64,000 nt of DNA from Orthonyx spaldingii. Taxonomy: Eukaryota > Chordata > Aves > Passeriformes > Orthonychidae. Made by a program: the position numbers and the translations under genes. The notes beneath the pieces are model-generated. The model was not told the origin of the DNA, made no database searches, and saw only the letters and a program-made list of their open reading frames with translations. Where the stretch lies: contig VZTJ01004015.1 of assembly GCA_013397795.1 (NCBI GenBank), positions 1,563,115 to 1,627,114 on the forward strand, read 5' to 3'. Positions 27,201-38,000 of this stretch are shown in pieces; position 1 is the stretch's first letter; every line of letters begins with the position of its first letter.

Positions 27201-30200
27201 AGACTGCTGAGAAGATCAGGAAATTTTCCAACTGAGTTTAAAAAGATTTTTTTTCCTAGGGACCTAAATGAATCCTTCAAATTTACTGCAACCCATGAAA
27301 GATTGTGGGGGAAAGAGCAAACCTAGAGGACAGGACTGTGTTTTGTAGTAAAGAATGAGTAGAGAACCTTAATTTAATAAAAACTTTCATTTTTCTTGTA
27401 TCTTATGCTATATTATCCTATTTTAAAAGTGCACAGTTCTGATTTTTGTCTAAATGCAAGTTAGCTTTGCGTTTATAAGACCCTTTAAAGTGCTAAAGTA
27501 TGCAGCATTTGGAAAAGCAAGAGTACTTCAGAGTTTGCACTAACCTGGATACCAGCAACCATACCCCTTACTACTGCTTCACCAAAGCACTGAGGAGCCT
27601 AAGTCTGTAACTGGAATCTTACAGGAGTATGGCTTTGACTTTCTAGATGGTTTAGATTGCCAAGGAATATTTACCCTTTATTTGAAAGGTACTTTTCCTT
27701 CTATTCTAACAACTGTTGTACCAATCAGATACCAACCACACCGTTTAAATCCAAAGGAACCAAATTTGGAGGTGGGGGGAAGAGGTACATAGTCCAAGAT
27801 GTTCCTGTGGGTATCAGCAGGAGTCAGTGTGGTTTAGATGATGGAGACTGATACCAGGAAACAAAAACTGGTCTGATGTTACTTTGAAGTTAAATATCAT
27901 GGGGAAAGAGCAAGATAACTGGACTAAAATAAAATCTGTTTTTCAAACTTAAAATCCTAGACTATCTAGCTGTTGCTAAAATAAGATGAAAGTACACATT
28001 CTGTTCATAACTGATCAATGTTATTAATTTTTAGTTTTGATTTGTTCTAAGGAAAACACTCAACATAAGAACATATTTCCTCTATGTACTTTACATTCTT
28101 TTCAATTACACTCACCAAGCTCTAAGCACTGCTGATCAAACAGCTACGTGTTCAAAGTGAACAGTTTGGAATGCCAGCATTCAGGCTTTACCAGAGACGC
28201 TAACTTGACTCCTAACACATTAAAGTACAAAATACAATAACTCAGTTGTTTTAAAATCCTTGAGACTTTCAGGGTTCAACATTCAGGCCTTTGCTACTAA
28301 CCACACAGCTTTTCTAGCGAAATACCGGTTACTGGATGTTTCCCCTCAGCCCTCCTTTACTGACTCCTAAATTAATTCACACAGTCACTAGAAGTGCACT
28401 CTGTGAGCCCCCTGATAAAGGTGAAAGAATGCATTTGGGTGCTGGCTGCTACAGGAGGACTGCTTCACATACAGGAATGTAATGACTTAGCACCAGTTCA
28501 TGCTCTAATCATCTTGTCCTTAAACTGGCTGAGTTAAAATTGTTCTTGCATTCAAAGATAGAGAATGAGTATGTCTGTAAAGAACAGTGTAGAGACACCT
28601 GAGAAAACTCAGGTATCAGGTATTCAGATCTTGTCCTTAAATCAGATCTAAGATGTTTCTTTCCCTTTAAACTGGACAGATAAGAAACTGATTAGTAGCA
28701 ATACCCCTGCTTTTGCATGTAATTTTTTTGTCAGGGCTAAAATTTTAAGTTGTTTACACTGACTTCTACAATTCGAGTTGACAAGTAACCCAAAGTGGCA
28801 GAAAATATCTAATAAGGGTCTCTGTCAGTATTTTGTCAATACTAACTGGCATCAAAGAAGAGTAAGAATCAAATCCCTCTCTATCTCACAGCATCTGAAA
28901 AGTAAAATTCATTCCTTCTTGTCATGATGATGAACCCAGCTCAAATCATGCTGCATTAGTCTTTTAGGTTTTTTAATATTTGCTTTGTTCCTTGAAAATA
29001 AAATTTCAAGTCTGACACTTGTGTATACATGTATACACAAGTATACTAATTTCAGTAGATATTATGTCTTGTTTACACTGTTGTATCATTTTTTAAAAAG
29101 TCACTTTACAGTGATATTTAATTATTCAGTAAACTGTGAGCAATTATGTCAAGTTAAATAGATCATTCATGTAGTGTTTGGATAGTGTTCTACTACTGTA
29201 GTAGGTCGATTATGTCCAATTATCAAAACCAGAAGTATTCTCCTATAGCTAATCTGATCCATTTTTCAATTATCTTTAATCTACTCACTCCCACCTCAGC
29301 AAAAAAGGCAGCATCAACAAAGTAATGTAATGTCAAAGTACAGAGATACAGGATATTAAAGAAACTCAAATTAATTTTGCTGGTTAGTACAGAATGGGGT
29401 TTTTGTTGTATCAAATTACTCCAAAAGAGAAAGCCATTTTACAAGATTAAACATTACAATAGTGAAGACAAAGGGAGTGCTGTTGACCTTATCCTCTCCC
29501 ACAGTTCCTAAAAAAAGGTTTAATGACAGCCTAGGGACCACATTTGTTCAAATTGAATGTTTGTTTACTTTACTCATCTAATTGTCTAACCTTCAAGGCA
29601 TGCTCATACGAAATATTTTTAAAGAGCACTGAATTTGACTAGCACTACCTTCACTGAGAAGTTATATATGCCACATCTAATATTAATAAGTCAGTATCTT
29701 TAATAATCTGTGAGAAAGGGGAATAAGTTTTACCAACAGTTATAAATAACTGTCCAGTAAAATGGATTTATTTCCGTCCTGAAATTTAAAGAGTCATGAG
29801 CTGAGACTGGATTCAATATGAAAAAAAAAAGAGGCTACCCTTAATGTATTTGCCTCCTTTTAAACAAGTTTTATTGTCACTTAATATTTATGTTTGCTTT
29901 TTGGGGCTTTTTCAGTTTGTTCTCTTCCTCACAAACTTAGGCATGAGAAGAAAACCTAAATAAATACGGTCTGGTAGTTGCACGTGTGTGTAACAACGCT
30001 TGGGAAAAATAAATCTTATGAGGGAGATGTGTAGGAACTGCAAGATTAATTTATGTCATTGAGATATAACAGGTAAACAAAATACCCTGAGAGGTTACCT
30101 CACAATTGTGACGGAACACCTGGAAGAAGGGGAAGACAGACAGAGCCTCACAGTGTCAAACAAAAGATTCAACCTTGTAACACTCTGGTTTGGCTAAACA

Positions 30201-33200
30201 AAACCTCTTGGTACAGAAGGAACCGATACAATTCAGTGTCTCTATCTCCATAGTTTCTGTTGTGCTCCTGTGACATTTATTACTACTTTTGTAATTGCTT
30301 GTTCTCTAGCAGGAGAGAGTCACTAGTAAACAAACACAGCTGTTTACGGCAGCACCCTGGCACTCCTCACAACACAGCTGTGCTATTGCTGAAGTCACTC
30401 ACTTTCTGAAATCTTCCATGCGCCAAACCAATCAAAGTGTAGTTCAAATTTTCATTTACACAATCTTATTTACCCCAGGGCATCGCTGAAGAAATAAAAT
30501 GCACACAAATATGTTGGGTCAAATTCTTTTTCATGAAGTAGATTTCAGTAGAAAAACAAAATTTTGAAAATATTATTGTTTGATAATAAATGCATCACTC
30601 ATCATTCTGTGAGTAAGAAATAGGAACTTGGAGGTAACACCAAAGCAATGCTGACAACAATTTTCAGAGTGGAAAAGGCTCAAAGCCTCCCTCCTTGGGA
30701 TGCCTGTCCTGTCTCCCAGGCAGGCATCATTTCCACACAGGATCCCAGACCCATTCAAATTCAAAAACTCCCACAAGATTTGTTCCTGTGCTAGTGTCTC
30801 TTCTTAAAATGTCCACATGATAAGCGAGGAGATGTCTGTATGACTAATGTGGTAACAACACAAATTTTGAAAGCAGAGTTTCAAAAAAACATACAAATAT
30901 TTGCTTCAGGATTTCTACTATCGACAAGGAATTCATACTGTACCTATGATTCCCCTGTAAGAAAACCCTTCTGCTAATTTCAATTTTTATATCAATTTTG
31001 TTTATTCATTACTTTTTTCCAACAAGTAAAAGGAAGATCCATTAATGTCAGAAGTAGACTTAAATTTTAAACTAGTTCTATCCCAGTAAAACTTTATTAT
31101 TGTCTGTTAAGCTACATGTGATTATATAAAATCACAAGGTAGCTTTAGAATCACAGAATAATTTATAATAGTTTAGATAATAAGAAAATCAGGAAATCAC
31201 AAGGAATTCATAATACTGGGACTTTCATTGGTATGGAGATTTCAGGAATAAACACAGCTACTTTTAGGTATAAAAGTTGATTCTTCACTCCATTACGCTA
31301 GTTTAATGACTTTGCTTGCCACAGGGAAACTATATTAGTTAAGTTTCTGTGCATCAGAAAGGGAACTTAGTAACTAATTTTACAACATTATATAAATCCT
31401 TAATTACATATACTGTTTCTCAGTGGTATTTGTGAGTCTATGTAAGCATTTATAACACAGTATTTGATAAAGCAGCTCTGCAAGAGAAATACTAAGATAT
31501 TTATGGAAGCAGGTACCAAGTCAGAGATTGTTACCTAAAATTCTGGGGTTTCTAATGAAATATAATTAATTGTATAATTACATTATTTACCCAATCATAT
31601 GGGTCAATAAGACAAATTAAATAAAGATTTAAATACAAGATAAATATCAGGAACAATTTCATTGTTGAAAAAGCTCTCAGGGATTTCAAATCTTCTTCAC
31701 ACACATAAATTTTACGCTATCAGGCATGACAGTATTGATGACTTTCATGTTAGCACAGAGTGATGAACGTTTTATAGCACCACAAAATTTCAAAACATTA
31801 ATAACTATTACAAAATTTTACTTACAGTCTTGCAAAACCATCAGCGTAAAGAAACCAATCTGTCACTGATGTCACCTGAGGCATTCCACTTCAACAATTA
31901 TGTATGACAGTACAGAAAACATGATGTGGGAATTGCTTTGCTAAGCAAAGAATTATTTGTAGCTCTCTCTAAGCAAACCAGTTTAGAGACTTGGCAGGTC
32001 ACACAGTAAAAATAAATGTATGCATTTCTTTTTTAAAAAAAAAAGGAGTTTCACAGATTTAATTTTGCTTTTCTCCTCACTTTTCCCATAATCAATTGGT
32101 TCCATAGCATACATATAAAGGAAAGAAAATCTGTAGAATCTGCTTGCATTCTGGCAAATCTTCCAAATGGGGAACAACCATGATTCCACCCAGTTCAGCA
32201 GAGTGAAGATGTCACAGAGTGGAAGAGGTTGTCCAGCCTAAATTGTGCAGCCAGGCTTGTGCTCTTGCATGTGTCCCACATATTCTAAAAAGTCACAGCA
32301 AGACCCTGGTCTCCATCAACAGAAATGTTCCATTTATTTCAACATTGAAAGAGATTAATTTGACTTGCTTTAGATGCCTATACTAGGAAAATACATATTT
32401 CACCTTAGAAATGAATTTTTTCCCTGCTGATTGTAAAATGAGCAGAGGATGACTAAATCAGTTAGGGACATGTACAGAGACGATGCCTACATTTTGGCAT
32501 TCCACAATGGGAGCCAAACACTAAGTTTCTAGACAAATTGACAGAGCTCTACGTCAGCAGAAGGCTTGCCTGCATGTAGCAACATATGTTTGAAATAATG
32601 CACAATTTTTCTGTGTTAAATGAGCTGTTGATATACCATAAAGTGGGCAGGAAATGTGACCAGAATGTCACAGTTAAGTCACTGGCTGCTAGGCAGACTT
32701 CAGAGGCATCAGCCCATGTTCCTCTCCTCTCCCACACTGTTTGGTGCCTGGAGCTAGGCAGTGCTAAGCAGTTCTCATTCTGTGGTCAAATCTGCTCTTG
32801 GTCAAAGAAGAGAAAGAAGAGCAGAGGTGGAAGCAGCAGCTCCTCAACTCAGTGCTTCTCCCTTTTCCATCACACCCTTCCTCTGCCAACTTGATCTAGC
32901 TACACTTCTCCCTTGCTTTCTGTTTTTGCCCCCCATCTTCCAAATTTTCCCCTCAATTTCCTTCCCTCAGGATGGCTAGCTTGGTAAAGTTATCCTACTT
33001 CCTCGAAGCACACAGCTCCCCTCAGCTGCAAGGTAAGCTGGTTTAAACAGTTTACTCTAGCAAACTGGTGGTCTCCTCCTCTCATGCTGCAGCAAGGAGA
33101 AGGACATGTAAAAGCCTAGTGTTAGTGAACACTGAAATACCTTGCTAGAAACTGGAATGAGGTAGCAGTGGTCACACTGGTTAGTGTCTGGATGGTTCCT

Positions 33201-34340
33201 CATCTATGTCAAGTTGACAGAAGAGATGCGAATAAGGAGGAATGGGCAGGAGAAGGGGATCCTGAGATTACCTGCATAAAAACTGGAAACCACCGCTGAC
33301 TGACTTTCCATCTTTTGTGACTGAACTACATGAAATTAAGTGGACTTCAAGCCTAAAGGTGATGTTAAAGTTTTATATAAGCATCTCTTTCTTCAAACAT
33401 ATGCGTATTGTTTCTCTTTTTAAAGTCCTTTGAAAATCAACTGTGATCTTATAAGGTCACCATCTTAAAAAGCTAGACACACAAGATTTGTATGCTACAC
33501 CAAGTTAAAAGCATGCAATATTTTTGGCTGATATAATGCTGACATAAAGCTGCATAGAGACAGTGCTGAAAATTGATCAAAAACAAAGCAGGAAAATGAG
33601 AAAGTGTATGGCTGGATTTTAATGAAGGTATGCCAGTAAGTTAAAAATCAGGGGTTTAGGTGTGCCTTAAAACATACTATATGAATTCTGATGCAGACTC
33701 TGTTTGACAGGGATATTGTAATTTGTTCCATATGCATTTATTTTGCATTATGAAAGAGAACTGATTGCTTGCAGACAAGTATGCGTCAATCATGAAAATT
33801 AAAGATAATTAAGTATGAAACATTCCCACTAGTCTTCTTCTCTTACCTATATATTCCACGTACATTGTACCAAATCAGCATCAAAATAAAGAGTCAGTTT
33901 AAGACTGTAAATGCCTATGTCCCCCTGAATTACGACACAGGTTCTACTGCACGGTCTGTTTCTCACCTTCCTGCGGCAGAGTCCCGAGCTGCTGTGAACA
34001 CAGTTCCCTCTAGAGCTTGAGTATCACACAGAACCACAACGCACAGCCCCGGCCTGGGTGAAGTCCTTAGGGCACACCGCGATAGCCACACCCAGCCCAG
34101 GAGCCTGGCGAAAAGGCTGAGATTCGGGAAACCAGCTGTCAGAAACAGATTCACTGTTCCTCTGAAAATGGCATACCTTCCCAATGTGACCTGGTAGGAA
34201 AAGGGTTAACAGCCCCTGGTTTATAGAAGAGGTGAGGTACTAAGCCCTGAACACCTGAAACTTACTTTGTCTAGTGAGACCGATGAGCCGTGACAGTGTT
34301 CAGTATGCACAGAGTGAGGGAATAGAGGATGGGATCTAAC
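21296..34340. other. Intergenic upstream of F3, no gene recognised
   Basis: About 13 kb of AT-rich sequence. Open frames are short (up to 102 codons) and overlap on both strands without similarity to known families. A weak CR1-like tail motif ('agaatcacagaat') is present at about 31148, and a C/T-rich stretch lies at about 32840-32970. From about 33,950 G+C content rises toward the F3 CpG island. Distal F3 enhancers may lie here but cannot be identified by eye. Confidence 0.55.
29017..29042. repeat. Perfect 26-bp palindrome
   Basis: Thirteen bases, ACTTGTGTATACA, are followed without spacer by their exact reverse complement. The outer neighbours do not pair. The sequence could extrude as a hairpin or bind a symmetric dimeric factor, but no neighbouring gene suggests a role. 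Confidence 0.9.
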
Positions 34341-34613
34341 TGAGCAGCTGTGTCCAAGGTCCTGTGCGGTGAGGCAAGGACTGACATACTTAGCCCTTCA
34401 GAATGTACAGGATCGAAGCACGTTCAACTTCACTCCTGCATGACCGGCTGCCCCACAGAGCAGCCACTCCCGAGGTGGGGTGCCCCTCGACAGCCAGCCA
34501 AAGGTTTGCAGTGGATGAAACTGATTATCAAATGGTGCCCAGTTCCACCAATATTCCAAGAGCGGAAGGGCAGGGTGGTACAAGTGCCTGGTGACACCAT
34601 CCAGGCAGGGGGT

Positions 34614-34697
34614 CACGGCCGGCGGGCATCCCTGGTGTGCCCTCACGTCCGGGGACACGGCCGGCGGGCATGCCCAGGTGTGCCCTCACGTCCAGGT
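34614..34697. repeat. 42-bp tandem duplication upstream of F3
   Basis: Two adjacent 42-bp units, 34614-34655 and 34656-34697, each begin CACGGCCGGCGGGCAT and contain GGTGTGCCCTCACGTCC, with only a few differences. They lie about 200-290 bp upstream of the F3 TATA box, inside the CpG island. Each unit carries a TCACGTCC motif, which resembles an E-box/CRE half-site, so the duplication may change factor-binding-site number. That role is inference. Confidence 0.9.
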
Positions 34698-34810
34698 GGG
34701 CCCGCGCGGGGGACGCGGTGCCAGGGCTGGAGCCCGCGGGATGTGCCCGTCCCTTAGCCCCCCTCTGCTCACTTTCCTCGAAGATCCCCCGCCGTGCATG
34801 CCCAACCCGG

Positions 34811-34946
34811 CGGTTTCCCAGCGCTTCCGCCGCGCTCTCCTCCCTCTCAGCCCCGCCGGACGGCCCCACGGGCGAGGCGCTGTCCCGCCCCCGCCCTGTT
34901 ATAAACGCGCGGTGGCCGTTCCCCGCAGCTCCCTCACGGCCTCACG
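34811..34946 (+). promoter_or_regulatory. F3: F3 core promoter (kB-like site, GC boxes, TATA box)
   Basis: A TATAAA box is at 34900-34905. Directly upstream, 34882-34898 contains overlapping CCCGCCCC-type GC boxes for Sp1/Egr-1 factors. At 34811-34820 a CGGTTTCCCA motif resembles an NF-kB/c-Rel half-site, like the one known in the human F3 promoter. The combination of TATA, GC boxes and a kB-like site matches the inducible human promoter known from the literature. Transcription should begin near 34930, which leaves a 5' UTR of only about 15-20 nucleotides before the ATG at 34947. The TATA and GC boxes are seen directly; factor binding is inferred. Confidence 0.8.
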
Positions 34947-35016
34947 ATGCTCCGCGCCGCCGCCCCGGGACAGACGCTGCTGATCTCCGCGCTGCTGTGG
35001 CGCCTGGCCGCCGCCG
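34947..35016 (+). CDS. F3: F3 exon 1 (signal peptide)
   Basis: Encodes residues 1-23 plus the first base of Gly24. The start is the only ATG downstream of the TATA box in this frame, and no in-frame ATG lies between the box and it. The peptide has a hydrophobic stretch (LLISALLW), then Arg19 and an Ala-rich cleavage region. It ends at a GTGAGT donor, phase 1. It is shorter than the human 32-residue signal. Confidence 0.92.
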
Positions 35017-38000
35017 GTGAGTGCCGGCCCGCGGGACGGGAGGGATCGGCGCCGGGGAGCGGCCCCTCGGAGCCCCTGGGCACGGCGTCCCGGGGGAGCC
35101 CGGGGAGAGCCGCCCCGCGCTGGCGGGAACGGGACAGCGACATTCCCCCTCGGGCCGCGGCGGGTCCCGGCTCCGAGCCGACCCTGCTTCGGCAGCGCTC
35201 CGCCGCCCGGGCCGCCAGGGGCTGGTTCTGCTGCGGGCTCCTCTCTGGCCGCCGCCGGGGCCGTGCTGGGGAGCGGGGTCGGCCTCGGGGGTCCGCAGTT
35301 GCAGTGAAGTCGGAAGATTTCCTCCCCTTGTTCCCAGCTCCGAGCTTGTCGAAGAGTTAGAGAAGGTAAACGGGTGAGGGGTTTCCAGAGGTGACGGTAG
35401 TGCCAGGGGTTTTCCCCATCCGGCTTGGTCCCAGGCATTTCCCCGAAGCAGCGGTGGCTGGGATGGGTCCCTCTCTGCTTGAGGGGGACACGAGCCCATC
35501 CCGGGGTGGCCCCTCTCAGATATTTGTACGTGTGTAGTGTAACCACTGATTTGTAAAAAGACTTTGTCTTTCCAAAAGATGTAAAGGGGAATCTAGGAGC
35601 TAACACTTTCTGCGGCACATACAGCTAGGGATGACTTTGAACTATGCTGCGTTTGTTCAGTGTTTGAACATTCTCATGTCTATCTTCAAGCTTTTGTATC
35701 TTCTGCAGAGGTCTTGGATCATAAAGGAAGCAAATTAACTCATCATTTTTGGAGTTATAAGACAGAAAATAATATACTTCTCATTTTTCACTTCTGCCAG
35801 GACATATTCCTTTAGTAAGACAAGCAGTCCTTTAGTAAGAGCAGGACTGAGCCTTTTTCCTTAAAAAAAATGTTTCCAAGTTGCAATTAATGGCAACTGC
35901 TTCATTCAACTAAACAGGAATTATATAAAATATGACTGATGGCACTCTTTTCTGTATTTAAAGGATATGAAGATCTACCAACAGCAGTCAATATAACTTG
36001 GTCTTCAATCAATTTTAAAACTATACTACAGTGGCAACCAAAACCATCAGGCTACTTCTATACTGTAGAAATACATGGGTAAGTAGATAACACCAAGATA
36101 CATCCATTAATAGCAATTGAAGAAAATGACAATTAATATTTCTGAGAGTGAATGTAACAGGAAAGGTGCCCAAACATTAGGATTTAGAAAAATTGCCAAG
36201 CCAGCTGTTAATATTTCTTAGTGTCCAGCTATAAAAATATCTGGTTTAAACTTCTGGTTTTGCCCACTTCAGAAGTGGAGAGATGAGTTTTAGATGAGTA
36301 TTTCAGTTCGGGGGTTCGGTGCTGCTCAAGAGACCCAGTCAAGGTACTTTGAAGGAGTTGATGCTCAATCTGACATACCATGTATTAGACAGAACTTCAC
36401 CTTTTTATGCCTTTCAAGGTGTCTGTACTTGTGTCTTCAGTCTTGGGAGGCATCTAATAAATGAGTCTGCATTTTATTCTAATTGGTGAATCACAGTAAT
36501 TAATTGTCTTGCAGGGTAATACTAAAAATTACCTTTGTTCATCTACCTCTGTCAAGACTTCCTCTGTCATCATGTTTTATGTAAGCTGTAAAGTATTGTC
36601 AACATAAAACACAGCCAGCTTATGTAAAGTGTCTAATGCCCTTTCAGAACTGCACAAAACCTTTCATGTGGTTCAGTAATAAATCTGTGCTGGTTTTAGC
36701 TCCCATTTTAATACACAGAGCATTACTAAACATGCCCTAAAGAGAAAATGCATCATCAAACTTCCTACATATTAATGAAAAAGTGGTACTGTAGTCTCTA
36801 CTGTCTCTAAAAAGGCATAAAAATGAGTGTTCTCTCATGACTAACAGGTGAAATACCAGTGTAATGGCTTAATGTCCTCTTTCATTCTTTAAGGGAGTGA
36901 TTAGATTAATAGACTTAAAAGTACAGGCTTAGCAGAACAAATGTTATAAAGTTTTTGAATCTGGAGTTTTTTCCAGACATTTTGCTTGCAAAAAATTGAA
37001 ATCTGTTTGCCCAAGATTCAGTATAGATTCAGATGTATTTCTGCAGCAGAGGCACCTCTTTTGACTAAGTTTGCTGTTCTGGAGGAAGTGTGCTTAAATG
37101 TTTGCTTTCTCGTATGTGCACATTAACAGAGTACATTTGTTTCATTGCAAACATCAAACCTCTCCCTTTTCAATGCATCGCTTCTGGCACTGTCCCTATC
37201 TGATCTGTGACATAAGAAATCTGGTAAAGTGAGAAGGGAGTTCAGGTGACTCTAAAAAATAAAACTTGATCTATTTGAGGAAAACCTATTTGTTAATGTT
37301 CAAACAGTCAACACTCACTCTTCCAGCTGAGATCACACAATTTTTCTTCTTAATTCACCAGCAAAAAGAGGGAAAAGAATTGAAGGAGTAATATCTAATC
37401 TGTTTTTTCATCCATTCTTGTGAGGAAGTAAAGTGAGAAATTAACACTTTTTTCATTGTCTCATTGCTATTTCACAAGTAAATGGGTCTGCTTTCTATCA
37501 TTTAAAAATCAAAAGAAGTGCATGGGTCAGGCTTTTTGTCAGTATTTGTTAAATTGTAATTCTGCATTGAAATTTGCTACTACTCTCTGGTTCTTAGTGG
37601 CATTTGCATAGATACAAAACCAAATGACATATATATGGAGGCATTGTTGTCACATTAACTAATCAGTGTCAATAGAGCTTCCTATAGCAACTGATGTGTC
37701 TTAAGGCAGTAGTTTTCAAATGCATCAAGGATAACACCTTCGAAGTGATTTATGCATCTTATATTTTTAAAAATACATTCTGCAACTGCAGAAAAATGCA
37801 AAATCAGAACTAGTTATGGTTTCTATTCAATTCATGTAAAAGATTGAATTTTTAATTCATATATGTGTCCTATAGCATATTTCTGTAATTAATATTGATC
37901 ATATGTGATTTACTTGAATTGTGAAATACAGCTGTACAGGATAATGGCTTTTGAGGTTTTCTCTTCTCCTTTTCAGCCTAATACCTGCAAGACTGTTCTA

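Larger units (their letters stand above)
34590..35480. other. CpG island over the F3 promoter and first exon
   Basis: G+C and CpG density rise sharply against the AT-rich surroundings. The dense part spans the proximal promoter, exon 1 and the first part of intron 1. The limits are estimated by eye. Open frames of 100-240 codons on both strands here result from few stop codons in GC-rich DNA and are not genes. Confidence 0.85.

Noticed and set aside
31146..31165. Possible CR1 tail (agaatcacagaat)
   Set aside because: Only about a dozen bases match and no adjacent CR1 sequence follows, so it could be chance.
1..34000. Search for operons, CRISPR arrays, tRNA/rRNA genes or defence-type systems
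   Set aside because: The DNA is vertebrate, and no cloverleaf, direct-repeat array or prokaryote-like gene cluster was seen.
34899..35618. 239-codon open frame on the minus strand, and several 90-185-codon frames on both strands, at the F3 promoter and exon 1
   Set aside because: They lie in a CpG island where stop codons are rare, overlap each other in several frames, and show only Arg/Pro/Gly-rich sequence. The real coding segment there is F3 exon 1.
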